The notes under the pieces: model-generated
The model's input: only the letters and a program-made list of their open reading frames with translations
Database searches by the model: none
Told to the model about the DNA's origin: nothing
NCBI RefSeq assembly: GCF_001984175.1
Contig: NZ_MTQP01000069.1
Location: 930,001-994,000, forward strand
Origin: Saccharothrix sp. ALI-22-I
GTDB lineage: Bacteria; Actinomycetota; Actinomycetes; Mycobacteriales; Pseudonocardiaceae
Direction of reading: 5' to 3'
Length of the DNA stretch: 64,000 nucleotides
Program-made: the position numbers and the translations under genes
Shown here: piece by piece, positions 56,253-62,953 of the stretch
How the letters are laid out: each line of letters opens with the position of its first letter
How positions within the stretch are numbered: the first letter of the stretch is position 1

Positions 56253-56280
56253 CACCCTCCGCTGTGGCGCCACAACACCG

Positions 56281-56500
56281 TCAGCCGTGACGTCGGCGGC
56301 TGCGGGTGAGCAGGAGCAGGGCCGTGCGGGCGTTGCGGTCGTAGATCTCCGCGCCGTCCGGGTCGGCGGTGCACAACGCGTCACGGATGACCTCGGCGTA
56401 GGCACGGGCGTTGCGCACGTCCTGCCACAGGTGCGGGTCGATCTCGCCGTGGACGTGCTTGCCCAGCACCACCTGCGGCAGCTGGTGCACCGAGCCGCCG
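56281..56500 (-). pseudogene. Remnant of an anchored-repeat zinc/manganese ABC binding protein
   Basis: On the minus strand a piece of about 55 residues reads SVHQLPQVVLGKHVHGEIDP then HLWQDVRNARAYAEVIRDA and ADPDGAEIYDRNAR. This is the conserved middle of ZnuA-type lipoproteins of the actinobacterial 'anchored repeat' class (metal-ligand histidines in KHVHGEIDPHLW). The whole N-terminal lobe and the C-terminal lobe are gone. The piece runs in frame into TALLLLTRSRRRHG, which looks like the membrane-plus-arginine tail of a surface-anchored protein, so more than one rearrangement occurred here. Confidence 0.65.
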
Positions 56501-56520
56501 GGAGCGCCGAGGAAGGCGAA

Positions 56521-56601
56521 GCCACCGCCACCGCCACCACCACCTCCGGCTGCGCCGTGACCACCGGCCGGCAGACCTACACCTTCACCGTCCAACCCTG
56601 A
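56521..56601 (+). pseudogene. Remnant C-terminus of an actinobacterial wall-anchored repeat protein
   Basis: Last 26 codons of a lost gene: ATATATTTSGCAVTTG then RQTYTFTVQP and TGA. The ending TYTFTV after a G-x-x-V-T-G step is the terminal strand pattern of the actinobacterial surface-anchored domain often encoded beside anchored-repeat metal transporters. It lies back to back with the binding-protein remnant at 56281-56500; both have lost their 5' ends, as if a divergent pair had been deleted across its shared promoter. Confidence 0.45.
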
Positions 56602-56719
56602 TCGCCTGGCGGAAACCGTGGCGTCGCCGGAACTCCGGCGGCGCCACGGCGCTGTCCGCGCCCGACCGACCTCACCGTTCGTGACCCATGTCACTCGTTT
56701 GGCGGCGACACCGCTCGAC

Positions 56720-56734
56720 TGATAATGATTACCA
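56720..56734. promoter_or_regulatory. Fur/Zur-like 7-1-7 box before the putative metallophore operon
   Basis: TGATAAT-G-ATTACCA: the arms match in 6 of 7 positions as an inverted repeat around one base, the layout of Fur-superfamily boxes. It is AT-rich in a GC-rich setting and lies 40 bases before the first start codon (56775), where it would overlap the promoter. Zur is favoured over Fur because the remnants just upstream belong to a zinc-type importer. Confidence 0.6.
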
Positions 56735-56774
56735 TTCCCTGGATCCCGATCGACGTTCCTCCGGAGGAGCACGC

Positions 56775-58031
56775 GTGGCGCACTTGTTGATGATCGAGAG
56801 CTGGGTCGGTGCGATGAGTTCGCTGCTGCCACGGGCGATCCACGAGTCGGGCCACCGGTTCACCTTCCTCACCCGCGATCTGCACCACTACCTGCGCTCC
56901 GCGCCCGCGCACCCGCACCCGTTGCTGGCGGCGGACAACGTGCTCACCACGGAGACCAACGACATCGCCGCGCTGCTGTCCTATGTGGAACGCGTGCACG
57001 AGGTGCTGGCGTTCGACGGCGTGATCTCCTCCTGTGACTACTACCTCTCCACCGTCGCCACGGTCGCCGCGCACCTGAACCTGCCCGGTCCGGACCCGCA
57101 AGGTGTCGAACGCGCCTACCGCAAGGACCTCACCCGGACCACCACCCGTGACGCGGGCGTGCCCGGTCCCCGGTTCACCCTCACCGAGGACTGGCCCGCC
57201 ACCGCGAAAGCCGCCGCCGCGCTGGGTTACCCGCTGGTGATCAAGCCGGTGGACCTGTGCGCCGGGATGCACGTCCGCGAGGTGCGGGACGAGGCCGGGC
57301 TGCGCGAGGCGTTCCTGGCCCTGGAGGCGTTCCCGGTCAACGCCCGCGGCCAGGAGCGGGTGCCGACCGTGCTGCTCGAAGAGCTCCTCGTCGGTCCCGA
57401 GTTCAGCGTGGAGACGGTGACGGTGGCCGGTACGACGCACGTGATCGGCGTGACGGACAAGAGCCTGGCCGGACGGCCGTGGTTCGTGGAGAGCGGCCAC
57501 ATGTTCCCGGCCGACCTGGGTGACGCCGACCGGGCCGCCGTCGTCGACACGGCCGTGGCCGCGATCGAGGCGCTGGGTCTGGACAACTCCGTGGCGCACA
57601 CGGAGGTCAAGCTGACCGCCGACGGCCCCCGGCTGATCGAGGTCAACCCGCGCCCGGCGGGCAACCAGATCACCGAGCTGGTCCGCCGCGTCACCGGCAT
57701 CGACCTGCCGTCCGTGTTCGCCCAGCTCGCCGCCGGCCAACAGCCCGACCTGCGCCCCCGCGAGACCGGCGTCCGCAGCGCCGCCATCTCCTTCCTCCTG
57801 CCGCCCCGCGCCGGGGTGCTGGCCGGGATCGACGGCGCCGACACCCTGGCCGCGAACCCCGAGGTCGTCGACTGGGCGGTGAAGCCCGCCGGGCATCGGG
57901 CCGGTGAGCCGACCAGCAACAACAGCTACCTCGGGCACGTCATGGTCACGTCCCCGGACACCGACGCGCGTGACCGCGCCGAACGCGTCATCGCCGGGCT
58001 GGACGTCCGGTACGCGGAGGGCTCGGAGTGA
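56775..58031 (+). CDS. ATP-grasp ligase of the putative metallophore cluster
   Basis: 418 aa. GTG 56775 follows CCGGAGGAGCACGC. An N-terminal pre-ATP-grasp Rossmann region (1-105), then the ATP-grasp fold: K157 in YPLVIKPVD binds ATP, E202-E203 in VLLEELLVGPEFSVE bind adenine, and magnesium ligands are E277 and E289 with N291 in RLIEVNPRPAGN. The layout resembles L-amino acid ligases (BacD, DdaF) and carboxylate-amine ligases, which join two amino acids through an acyl phosphate. It is the first gene of the operon and overlaps the next by 4 bases. Predicted role: peptide-type bond formation in a small aminocarboxylate product; substrates unknown. Confidence 0.88.
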   Translation: MAHLLMIESWVGAMSSLLPRAIHESGHRFTFLTRDLHHYLRSAPAHPHPLLAADNVLTTETNDIAALLSYVERVHEVLAFDGVISSCDYYLSTVATVAAHLNLPGPDPQGVERAYRKDLTRTTTRDAGVPGPRFTLTEDWPATAKAAAALGYPLVIKPVDLCAGMHVREVRDEAGLREAFLALEAFPVNARGQERVPTVLLEELLVGPEFSVETVTVAGTTHVIGVTDKSLAGRPWFVESGHMFPADLGDADRAAVVDTAVAAIEALGLDNSVAHTEVKLTADGPRLIEVNPRPAGNQITELVRRVTGIDLPSVFAQLAAGQQPDLRPRETGVRSAAISFLLPPRAGVLAGIDGADTLAANPEVVDWAVKPAGHRAGEPTSNNSYLGHVMVTSPDTDARDRAERVIAGLDVRYAEGSE

Positions 58032-58855
58032 CCGCCGGGGTAGAGCGACTGACGAGCGTGACCGAACTCCTCGCCCTGGCCCGCGCCGGCGCCATCGGAC
58101 CCGATCCGGCCGAGAGCCGGGTGAGCGTCGCGTTCACCACCCGACAGGGCGCCCGGCACGTCTCGCGCGGCCAGGCGTACCGCAACACCGTGGTCAGCGT
58201 CCGGGTCGGTGACGCGGTCGGCTCGTGCGCGGTCGAACCCGACGAGGCCGACGACGCGCACGTGACCGACTGCGTCGGCGAGACCGTCGCGGACCTGCTC
58301 GCCCACCCCGACGCCGCGATCCGCACCGCCGTGCTGGACGCGTACCTGATGAACGCCCATCCGCACGAACTCTCGGCCGCACAGCACATCGTGGTCGGCC
58401 CCGGCGATTCGCTGGCCAAGTCCATGGCGCGCGCGTCGGCGGTGGTCGACCTGCTGGACGCCGTGCCGGGACAACGGGTACTGGTCGTCGGCGTGGTGAA
58501 CTCGCTGCTGCACCACCTGCGCGCCCGCGACCTGCGGTACGTGGCGTGCGACCTCAAGGGCGGTCGCACCGAGTGGGACGAGCCGATCGTGACCGACGCC
58601 GAGGCCGCCGTCGCGGACTGCGACCTGGTGCTGGCCTCCGGTATGACGGTCGGGAACGGCAGCTTCGAACCGCTGCTGCGCACGGCGGTCGCCGCCGACC
58701 GGCCGTTGGTGCTGTTCGCCCAGACCGCGAGCGCGATCGTGCCGTGGTTCCTCGGCTCGGGCGTCACGGCGGTGTCGGCGGAGCCGTACCCGTTCTTCTG
58801 GCTGCACGGCGGCCAGACGACCCTGCACCACTACCGCACGGAACGGGCCCGGTGA
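58028..58855 (+). CDS. DUF4213/DUF364 'heavy-metal chelation' family protein
   Basis: 275 aa. The N-terminal part (about 15-125) is enolase-N-like (DUF4213): VSVAFTTRQGARHVSRGQAYRNTVVSVRVGDAVGSCAVEP and LLAHPDAAIRTAVLDAYLMN. The C-terminal Rossmann-like DUF364 domain includes VLVVGVVNSLLHHLRARDLRYVACDLKGG, DLVLASGMTVGNGSFEPLLRTA and PYPFFWLHGGQTTLHHY. DUF364 has been proposed to chelate heavy metals; its chemistry is not established to my knowledge. The final HGGQTTLHHY supplies possible ligands. Start and stop overlap both neighbours (ATGA/GTGA style), so it is stoichiometrically co-translated with the biosynthetic enzymes. Confidence 0.8.
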   Translation: MTAGVERLTSVTELLALARAGAIGPDPAESRVSVAFTTRQGARHVSRGQAYRNTVVSVRVGDAVGSCAVEPDEADDAHVTDCVGETVADLLAHPDAAIRTAVLDAYLMNAHPHELSAAQHIVVGPGDSLAKSMARASAVVDLLDAVPGQRVLVVGVVNSLLHHLRARDLRYVACDLKGGRTEWDEPIVTDAEAAVADCDLVLASGMTVGNGSFEPLLRTAVAADRPLVLFAQTASAIVPWFLGSGVTAVSAEPYPFFWLHGGQTTLHHYRTERAR

Positions 58856-59928
58856 CCGTGCTTTCTCCAGTGGGCCCGCGTCGCAACCACCACCTGCTCA
58901 ACCTGCTCGGCAACACCCCGATCGCCCGCATCGACACCCCGCTCCCGCACCGCCACGGCGGTTTCTGGGCGAAGCTGGAATGCCTGAGCGCGGGCGGTAT
59001 GAAGGCCCGTTCGGCGGTCGCGATGCTGCTGGCCGCACGGGAACGCGGCGAACTGCGTCCCGGCGCGGTGGTCGTGGAGTCGACCAGCGGCACCCTCGGC
59101 CTCGGGTTGGCGTTCGCCGGTCAGGCGCTGGGACACCCGGTCGTGCTGGTGGTCGACCACGAGCTCGAACCGTCGATGCGCGCACTGCTCCGCGCCCATG
59201 GCGCACGGCTGGAGGTCGTGGACCGGCCGCACGCGACCGGCGGCTGGCAGCAGGCCAGGCTGGACCGGCTCCAGTCGGTGCTGCGCGGCCTGCCCGGCGC
59301 GTACTGGCCCGACCAGTACAACAACCCCGACAACCCCGCCGGTTACACGGGTCTGGCGCGCGAGTTAGCGGCCCAACTGGACCACGCCGACGTGCTGGTG
59401 TGCAGCGTGGGCACCGGCGGGCACAGCGCCGGCATCGTCACGGCCCTGCGCCGCTACTGGCCGGACGTGCGGCTGGTGGGCGTGGACACCGTCGGCTCGA
59501 CCATCTTCGGCCAACCCGCCCGGTCCCGGGTGATGCGCGGCCTGGGCAGCAGCATCCACCCGCGCAACGTCGCCTACGAGCAGTTCGACGAAGTGCACTG
59601 GCTGGGTCCGGTGGAGGTGGTCGACGCCTGCCGCCGGCTGGCCCGGGACTGCTTCGTCACCGGCGGCTGGAGCACCGGCGCGGTCGCCCTGGTGTCGGCG
59701 TGGGTGGCGCGCGTCGAGCCCGGCACGACCGTGGTGACGATCTTCCCCGACGGCCCGCACCGCTACCTCGGCACCATCTTCGACGACGATTTCTGCCGGT
59801 CACGGGGCTTGTTGGGGACGCCGGAGGACCGTCCGGTGGAGATCGCGGACACGGACGGGATCGAGGTCACCAGCTGGGCCAGGTGCCGCTCGGTGTACGC
59901 GCCCAAGGCCGTCGGAGTGCCCGCGTGA
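58852..59928 (+). CDS. Cysteine synthase-like PLP enzyme (SbnA/EDDS type)
   Basis: 358 aa. Fold type II PLP enzyme. Schiff-base lysine K51 in LSAGGMKARSAV; phosphate cradle GTGGHSAG (187-194); substrate loop STSGT (77-81); and GGWSTGA (271-277) facing the pyridine nitrogen. In true cysteine synthases the lysine is followed by DR (SxKDR); here it is AR, so the substrate site differs. Homologues such as SbnA and the EDDS and aspergillomarasmine enzymes use an amino acid instead of sulfide to displace phosphate or acetate from serine derivatives, making C-N bonds of aminopolycarboxylates. The same is proposed here. GTGA overlap with the preceding gene. Confidence 0.87.
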   Translation: MTVLSPVGPRRNHHLLNLLGNTPIARIDTPLPHRHGGFWAKLECLSAGGMKARSAVAMLLAARERGELRPGAVVVESTSGTLGLGLAFAGQALGHPVVLVVDHELEPSMRALLRAHGARLEVVDRPHATGGWQQARLDRLQSVLRGLPGAYWPDQYNNPDNPAGYTGLARELAAQLDHADVLVCSVGTGGHSAGIVTALRRYWPDVRLVGVDTVGSTIFGQPARSRVMRGLGSSIHPRNVAYEQFDEVHWLGPVEVVDACRRLARDCFVTGGWSTGAVALVSAWVARVEPGTTVVTIFPDGPHRYLGTIFDDDFCRSRGLLGTPEDRPVEIADTDGIEVTSWARCRSVYAPKAVGVPA

Positions 59929-60935
59929 AGCTCGACTGGACGGTGTACGGGCTGGAGTTGCGCTCGCCGCTGCGCATCTCGCGGTCGGTGATGGCGCGCC
60001 GTGACGCCGTGCGCGTGGTGGTCGAGTGCGACGGGCTGCGCGGGCACGGCGAGGTGGTGACGAGCCAGTACTACGGGCTGGACGTCGAGCGGATCACCGG
60101 GCTGCTGTGGGACCTGGTGCCTGTGGTGGCCGAATGCACGGACCCACGTGAACTGCGCGAACGCCTGCCGGAGTTGCCGCCGGGCGTGCTCGCCGCCGTG
60201 GACACCGCGCTGCACGACCTGACGGCGTTGCGGCAAGAAGTGCCGGTGCACGCGCTCGTCGGCGTTCCACAGTGGACGGATGTGCCGACGGCTTACACGA
60301 TCGGCATCGGCGACCCGGCGACCGCCGCCGCGCACGCAGCCGAACTGGCCGCACGCGGGTTCACCGTGCTGAAGGTCAAGGTCGGCTCCGAGCACGACGT
60401 CGCCACGGTCAACGCGATCCGCGCCGCCGCCCCCGACGCGCGCCTCATCCTCGACCCCAACGGCGGGTGGACCGCCGAACAGGCCCTCAGGGTGGTCGAA
60501 CAGCTCACCGGCATCGACGCCCTGGAACAGCCGATCGCACCGGGTCACCTGGACGACCTGGCCTGGCTGCACGACCGCTGCCCGGTGCCGTTGATCGCGG
60601 ACGAGGACGCGGCCACCGCCGACGATGTACGAGCGCTCAAAGGCCTGGTCGACGGGGTGAACGTCAAGCTGGCCAAGTGCGGCGGGCTCACCGCCGCCCG
60701 CGAGATCATCGACATCGCGCACGCGTCCGGCCTGGACGTGATGCTCGGCTGCCTGGTGGCCAGTTCGCTCGGCATCGCGCCGGCCGTGCACCTCACCGGC
60801 CACGCCCGGTGGGTCGACCTGGACGGCCACCTCCTGCTCGCCGACGACCCGTGGACCGGTATCGGCGGTGACGACGGCACGCTGCGGCTGTCCCCCGTGC
60901 CCGGTCTCGGCGTGGTGCCCAGGGCCGGCCGATGA
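59925..60935 (+). CDS. Enolase-superfamily dipeptide epimerase-like enzyme
   Basis: 336 aa. The capping domain covers 1-110 and the barrel follows. Catalytic lysine pair K150-x-K152 (TVLKVKVG), metal ligands D177 (ILDPNGG), E201 (LEQPI) and D226 (ADEDA), and the opposite-face lysine K248 in NVKLAKCGG all match the muconate-lactonising/Ala-Glu epimerase subgroup. It should interconvert stereocentres alpha to a carboxylate, of an amino acid unit in a dipeptide. In this cluster it could set the D configuration of one residue, analogous to the racemase CntK of staphylopine synthesis. GTGA overlap with the PLP enzyme gene. Confidence 0.88.
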   Translation: MKLDWTVYGLELRSPLRISRSVMARRDAVRVVVECDGLRGHGEVVTSQYYGLDVERITGLLWDLVPVVAECTDPRELRERLPELPPGVLAAVDTALHDLTALRQEVPVHALVGVPQWTDVPTAYTIGIGDPATAAAHAAELAARGFTVLKVKVGSEHDVATVNAIRAAAPDARLILDPNGGWTAEQALRVVEQLTGIDALEQPIAPGHLDDLAWLHDRCPVPLIADEDAATADDVRALKGLVDGVNVKLAKCGGLTAAREIIDIAHASGLDVMLGCLVASSLGIAPAVHLTGHARWVDLDGHLLLADDPWTGIGGDDGTLRLSPVPGLGVVPRAGR

Positions 60936-62113
60936 GGCGTTTCCCACTGTCGGTGCGCGTGCTGCTGGTCAACCAGTTCGGCGTGAACACCGGCTTCTAC
61001 CTGCTGATCCCCTACCTGGCCACGCACCTGGGCGACCTGGGGTTGTCGGTGGCCACGATCGGCGTGGTGCTCGGCGTGCGGACGTTGAGCCAGCAGGGGC
61101 TGTTCCTGCTCGGCGGCTCGGCGTCGGACCGCCTCGGCCCGCGCCGGATCATCATCGCCGGCTGCGCGATCCGGGCGATCGGGTTCGGGCTGTTCGCGGC
61201 GGGTGAGTCGGTGGCGGTGCTGCTGGCCGCGTCCGTGCTCAGCGGCCTCGCGGGCGCGTTGTTCAACCCGGCCGTGCGCGCCTACATCGCCGAGGAGTCC
61301 TCCGACCGGGCGGGCGCGTTCGCCCTGTTCAACGCCTATGGGCAGGCGGGCGCGCTGACCGGTCCGCTGCTGGGCGGCCTGCTGATGCTGTGGGACTTCC
61401 GGATCGCCGCGCTGGTGGCGGCCGGGATCTTCGCCGCGCTCACCGTCGCGCAGGCGGCCGTGCTGCCCGCCCGCCCGACCCCGCCGCACCAGGGCACCGT
61501 GCTGGACGACTGGCGCGAGTGCCTGGCCGACCGCCGGTTCCTCGCGTTCACCTGCGCGCTCACCGGCATGTTCGTGCTCCAGAACCAGCTGTACCTGGTG
61601 CTTCCGCTGGAAGCACAGCGGCTCACCGACTCGGCGTTCGCCGTCGGGGCGGTGTTCCTGGTGTCCACTGTGGCCACTCTGCTGTTCCAGGTGCGCATCA
61701 CCAGGGCGTTGAAACGGGTGGCGCGCGGCCGGGCGATCGCGCTCGGGCTGGCGGTCATGGGGCTGGGGTTCGTCGCGACGGCGGTGAGCCACGTCGGCCC
61801 GCTCGGCGGCATCACGCCCGTGCTGGTCGCAGCGCTGCTGCTGTCGGTCGGCGTGATGATCGCGCACCCGTTCGTCTACGAGCTCATCCCGGCGTTCGGC
61901 CGCACCGGTCTCGCGGGCACCTACTTCGGCGTGTTCTACCTGGTCTCGGGCATCGCGGCGGCCCTGGGCAACGCGGCGATCGGCTGGGTGTTCGGCCGGT
62001 CGGGCTGGGTGGCGTCGCTGGTGTGCGTGGCGGTCGGGCTGGTGTGCGCGGCGGCCGTGGCCGGACTGCACCGACGTGGCGTGCTCGCCCAGAACCGAGA
62101 GGTGGCCCGATGA
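60932..62113 (+). CDS. MFS exporter of the putative metallophore cluster
   Basis: 393 aa, 11-12 helices. Start FPLSVRVLLVNQFGVNTGFYLLIPYLATHLGDLGLSVATIGVVLGVRTLSQQGLFLLGGSASDRLGPRRIIIAG contains the MFS motif A (GGSASDRLGPRR) at about 65-76. ATGA overlaps on both sides tie it to the biosynthetic genes. It is placed like CntE in staphylopine and BacE in bacilysin operons, so export of the product is the natural role. Confidence 0.88.
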   Translation: MRRFPLSVRVLLVNQFGVNTGFYLLIPYLATHLGDLGLSVATIGVVLGVRTLSQQGLFLLGGSASDRLGPRRIIIAGCAIRAIGFGLFAAGESVAVLLAASVLSGLAGALFNPAVRAYIAEESSDRAGAFALFNAYGQAGALTGPLLGGLLMLWDFRIAALVAAGIFAALTVAQAAVLPARPTPPHQGTVLDDWRECLADRRFLAFTCALTGMFVLQNQLYLVLPLEAQRLTDSAFAVGAVFLVSTVATLLFQVRITRALKRVARGRAIALGLAVMGLGFVATAVSHVGPLGGITPVLVAALLLSVGVMIAHPFVYELIPAFGRTGLAGTYFGVFYLVSGIAAALGNAAIGWVFGRSGWVASLVCVAVGLVCAAAVAGLHRRGVLAQNREVAR

Positions 62114-62931
62114 CGTTGCGCGAGAACCCGCGGGGCGAGAACCTGCTGACCGACAACCCGGCGCTGTACGAGCACCAGTTCCCCGATCCCGACCACGTCG
62201 CCGCCCGGTTCACGCACGACGTGGTGACCAGGTTCGGGGTTGGCCGCCATTCCGGGGCAGGTCGCGACCTGCTGGACGTCGGCTGCGGCACCGGCCGCGA
62301 CGCCGGCCACCTGGCGAGCCTGGGCTACCGCGTGGTCGGGCTGGACAGCTCGGAGTCGATGGTCGAGCACGCCCGCGCGCACCACCCGGCGGCGGCGTTC
62401 GTGCTCGGCGACATGCGGTCGTTCGACCTCGGCCGCCGCTTCGACGTGATCACGTGCCTGGACAGCGCGCTGCTGTACTGCCACACGAACGCCGATCTGG
62501 ACGACTTCCTGCGCCGCTGCCGCGACCACCTCGAACCGGGCGGCCTGCTGGTGGCGGAGATGCGCAACGGCGCGTTCTTCCTCGGCAACACCGAACTGCT
62601 CGACGACGTCCGCAGCCGCACTGTCGTCTGGGAGGGCGTCTCCTACACCTCGCACACCCGGCTCTGGATCGACCACGCCGCCCAGCTGCTGCGCCGGCGA
62701 CGCGAGTGGCAGTGGCCCGGCGCCCAGCCGCTGGTGCAGCGCTCCGCGTGGCGGCTGCTGTTCCCCCAGGAACTGCGGCACTTCCTGGACCACGCCGGGT
62801 TCGACGTGCTGGCCCTGTTCGACTCGCCGGGACCGCGGACCGAACCTCCTTGGGCATCCGACGCCGAGTTGAGCGAGGACCTGTCCGGAGACCGCCTGCA
62901 CCTCGTCGCGCGCCTTCGCCAGCCCCAATGA
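62110..62931 (+). CDS. SAM-dependent methyltransferase of the cluster
   Basis: 273 aa. Motif I DLLDVGCGTGRDAGHLASLGYRVVGLDSSESMVEHAR (about 54-90), motif II/IV FVLGDMRSFDLGRRFDVITCLDSALLYCHTNADL, motif V LEPGGLLVAEMRN. The class is that of small-molecule N-, O- or C-methyltransferases; a tail with a cluster of arginines (LLRRRREWQW) follows. ATG 62110 overlaps the exporter stop (ATGA). Likely tailors the product of the ligase/PLP pathway; position of methylation unknown. Confidence 0.87.
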   Translation: MTLRENPRGENLLTDNPALYEHQFPDPDHVAARFTHDVVTRFGVGRHSGAGRDLLDVGCGTGRDAGHLASLGYRVVGLDSSESMVEHARAHHPAAAFVLGDMRSFDLGRRFDVITCLDSALLYCHTNADLDDFLRRCRDHLEPGGLLVAEMRNGAFFLGNTELLDDVRSRTVVWEGVSYTSHTRLWIDHAAQLLRRRREWQWPGAQPLVQRSAWRLLFPQELRHFLDHAGFDVLALFDSPGPRTEPPWASDAELSEDLSGDRLHLVARLRQPQ

Positions 62932-62953
62932 CCCGCCGCTGAAAGGAACGACC

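Noticed and set aside
56720..56734. Iron-specific (IdeR/DtxR) box
   Set aside because: IdeR/DtxR sites follow a TTAGGTTAGSCTAACCTAA-like pattern; this site has 7-1-7 Fur/Zur geometry. Fur itself is not excluded, but zinc context favours Zur.
59925..60935. Mandelate racemase or galactonate dehydratase
   Set aside because: The KxK lysine pair and the NVKLAK lysine on the opposite face match the dipeptide-epimerase/muconate subgroup; the His-Asp dyad of mandelate racemase is not seen.
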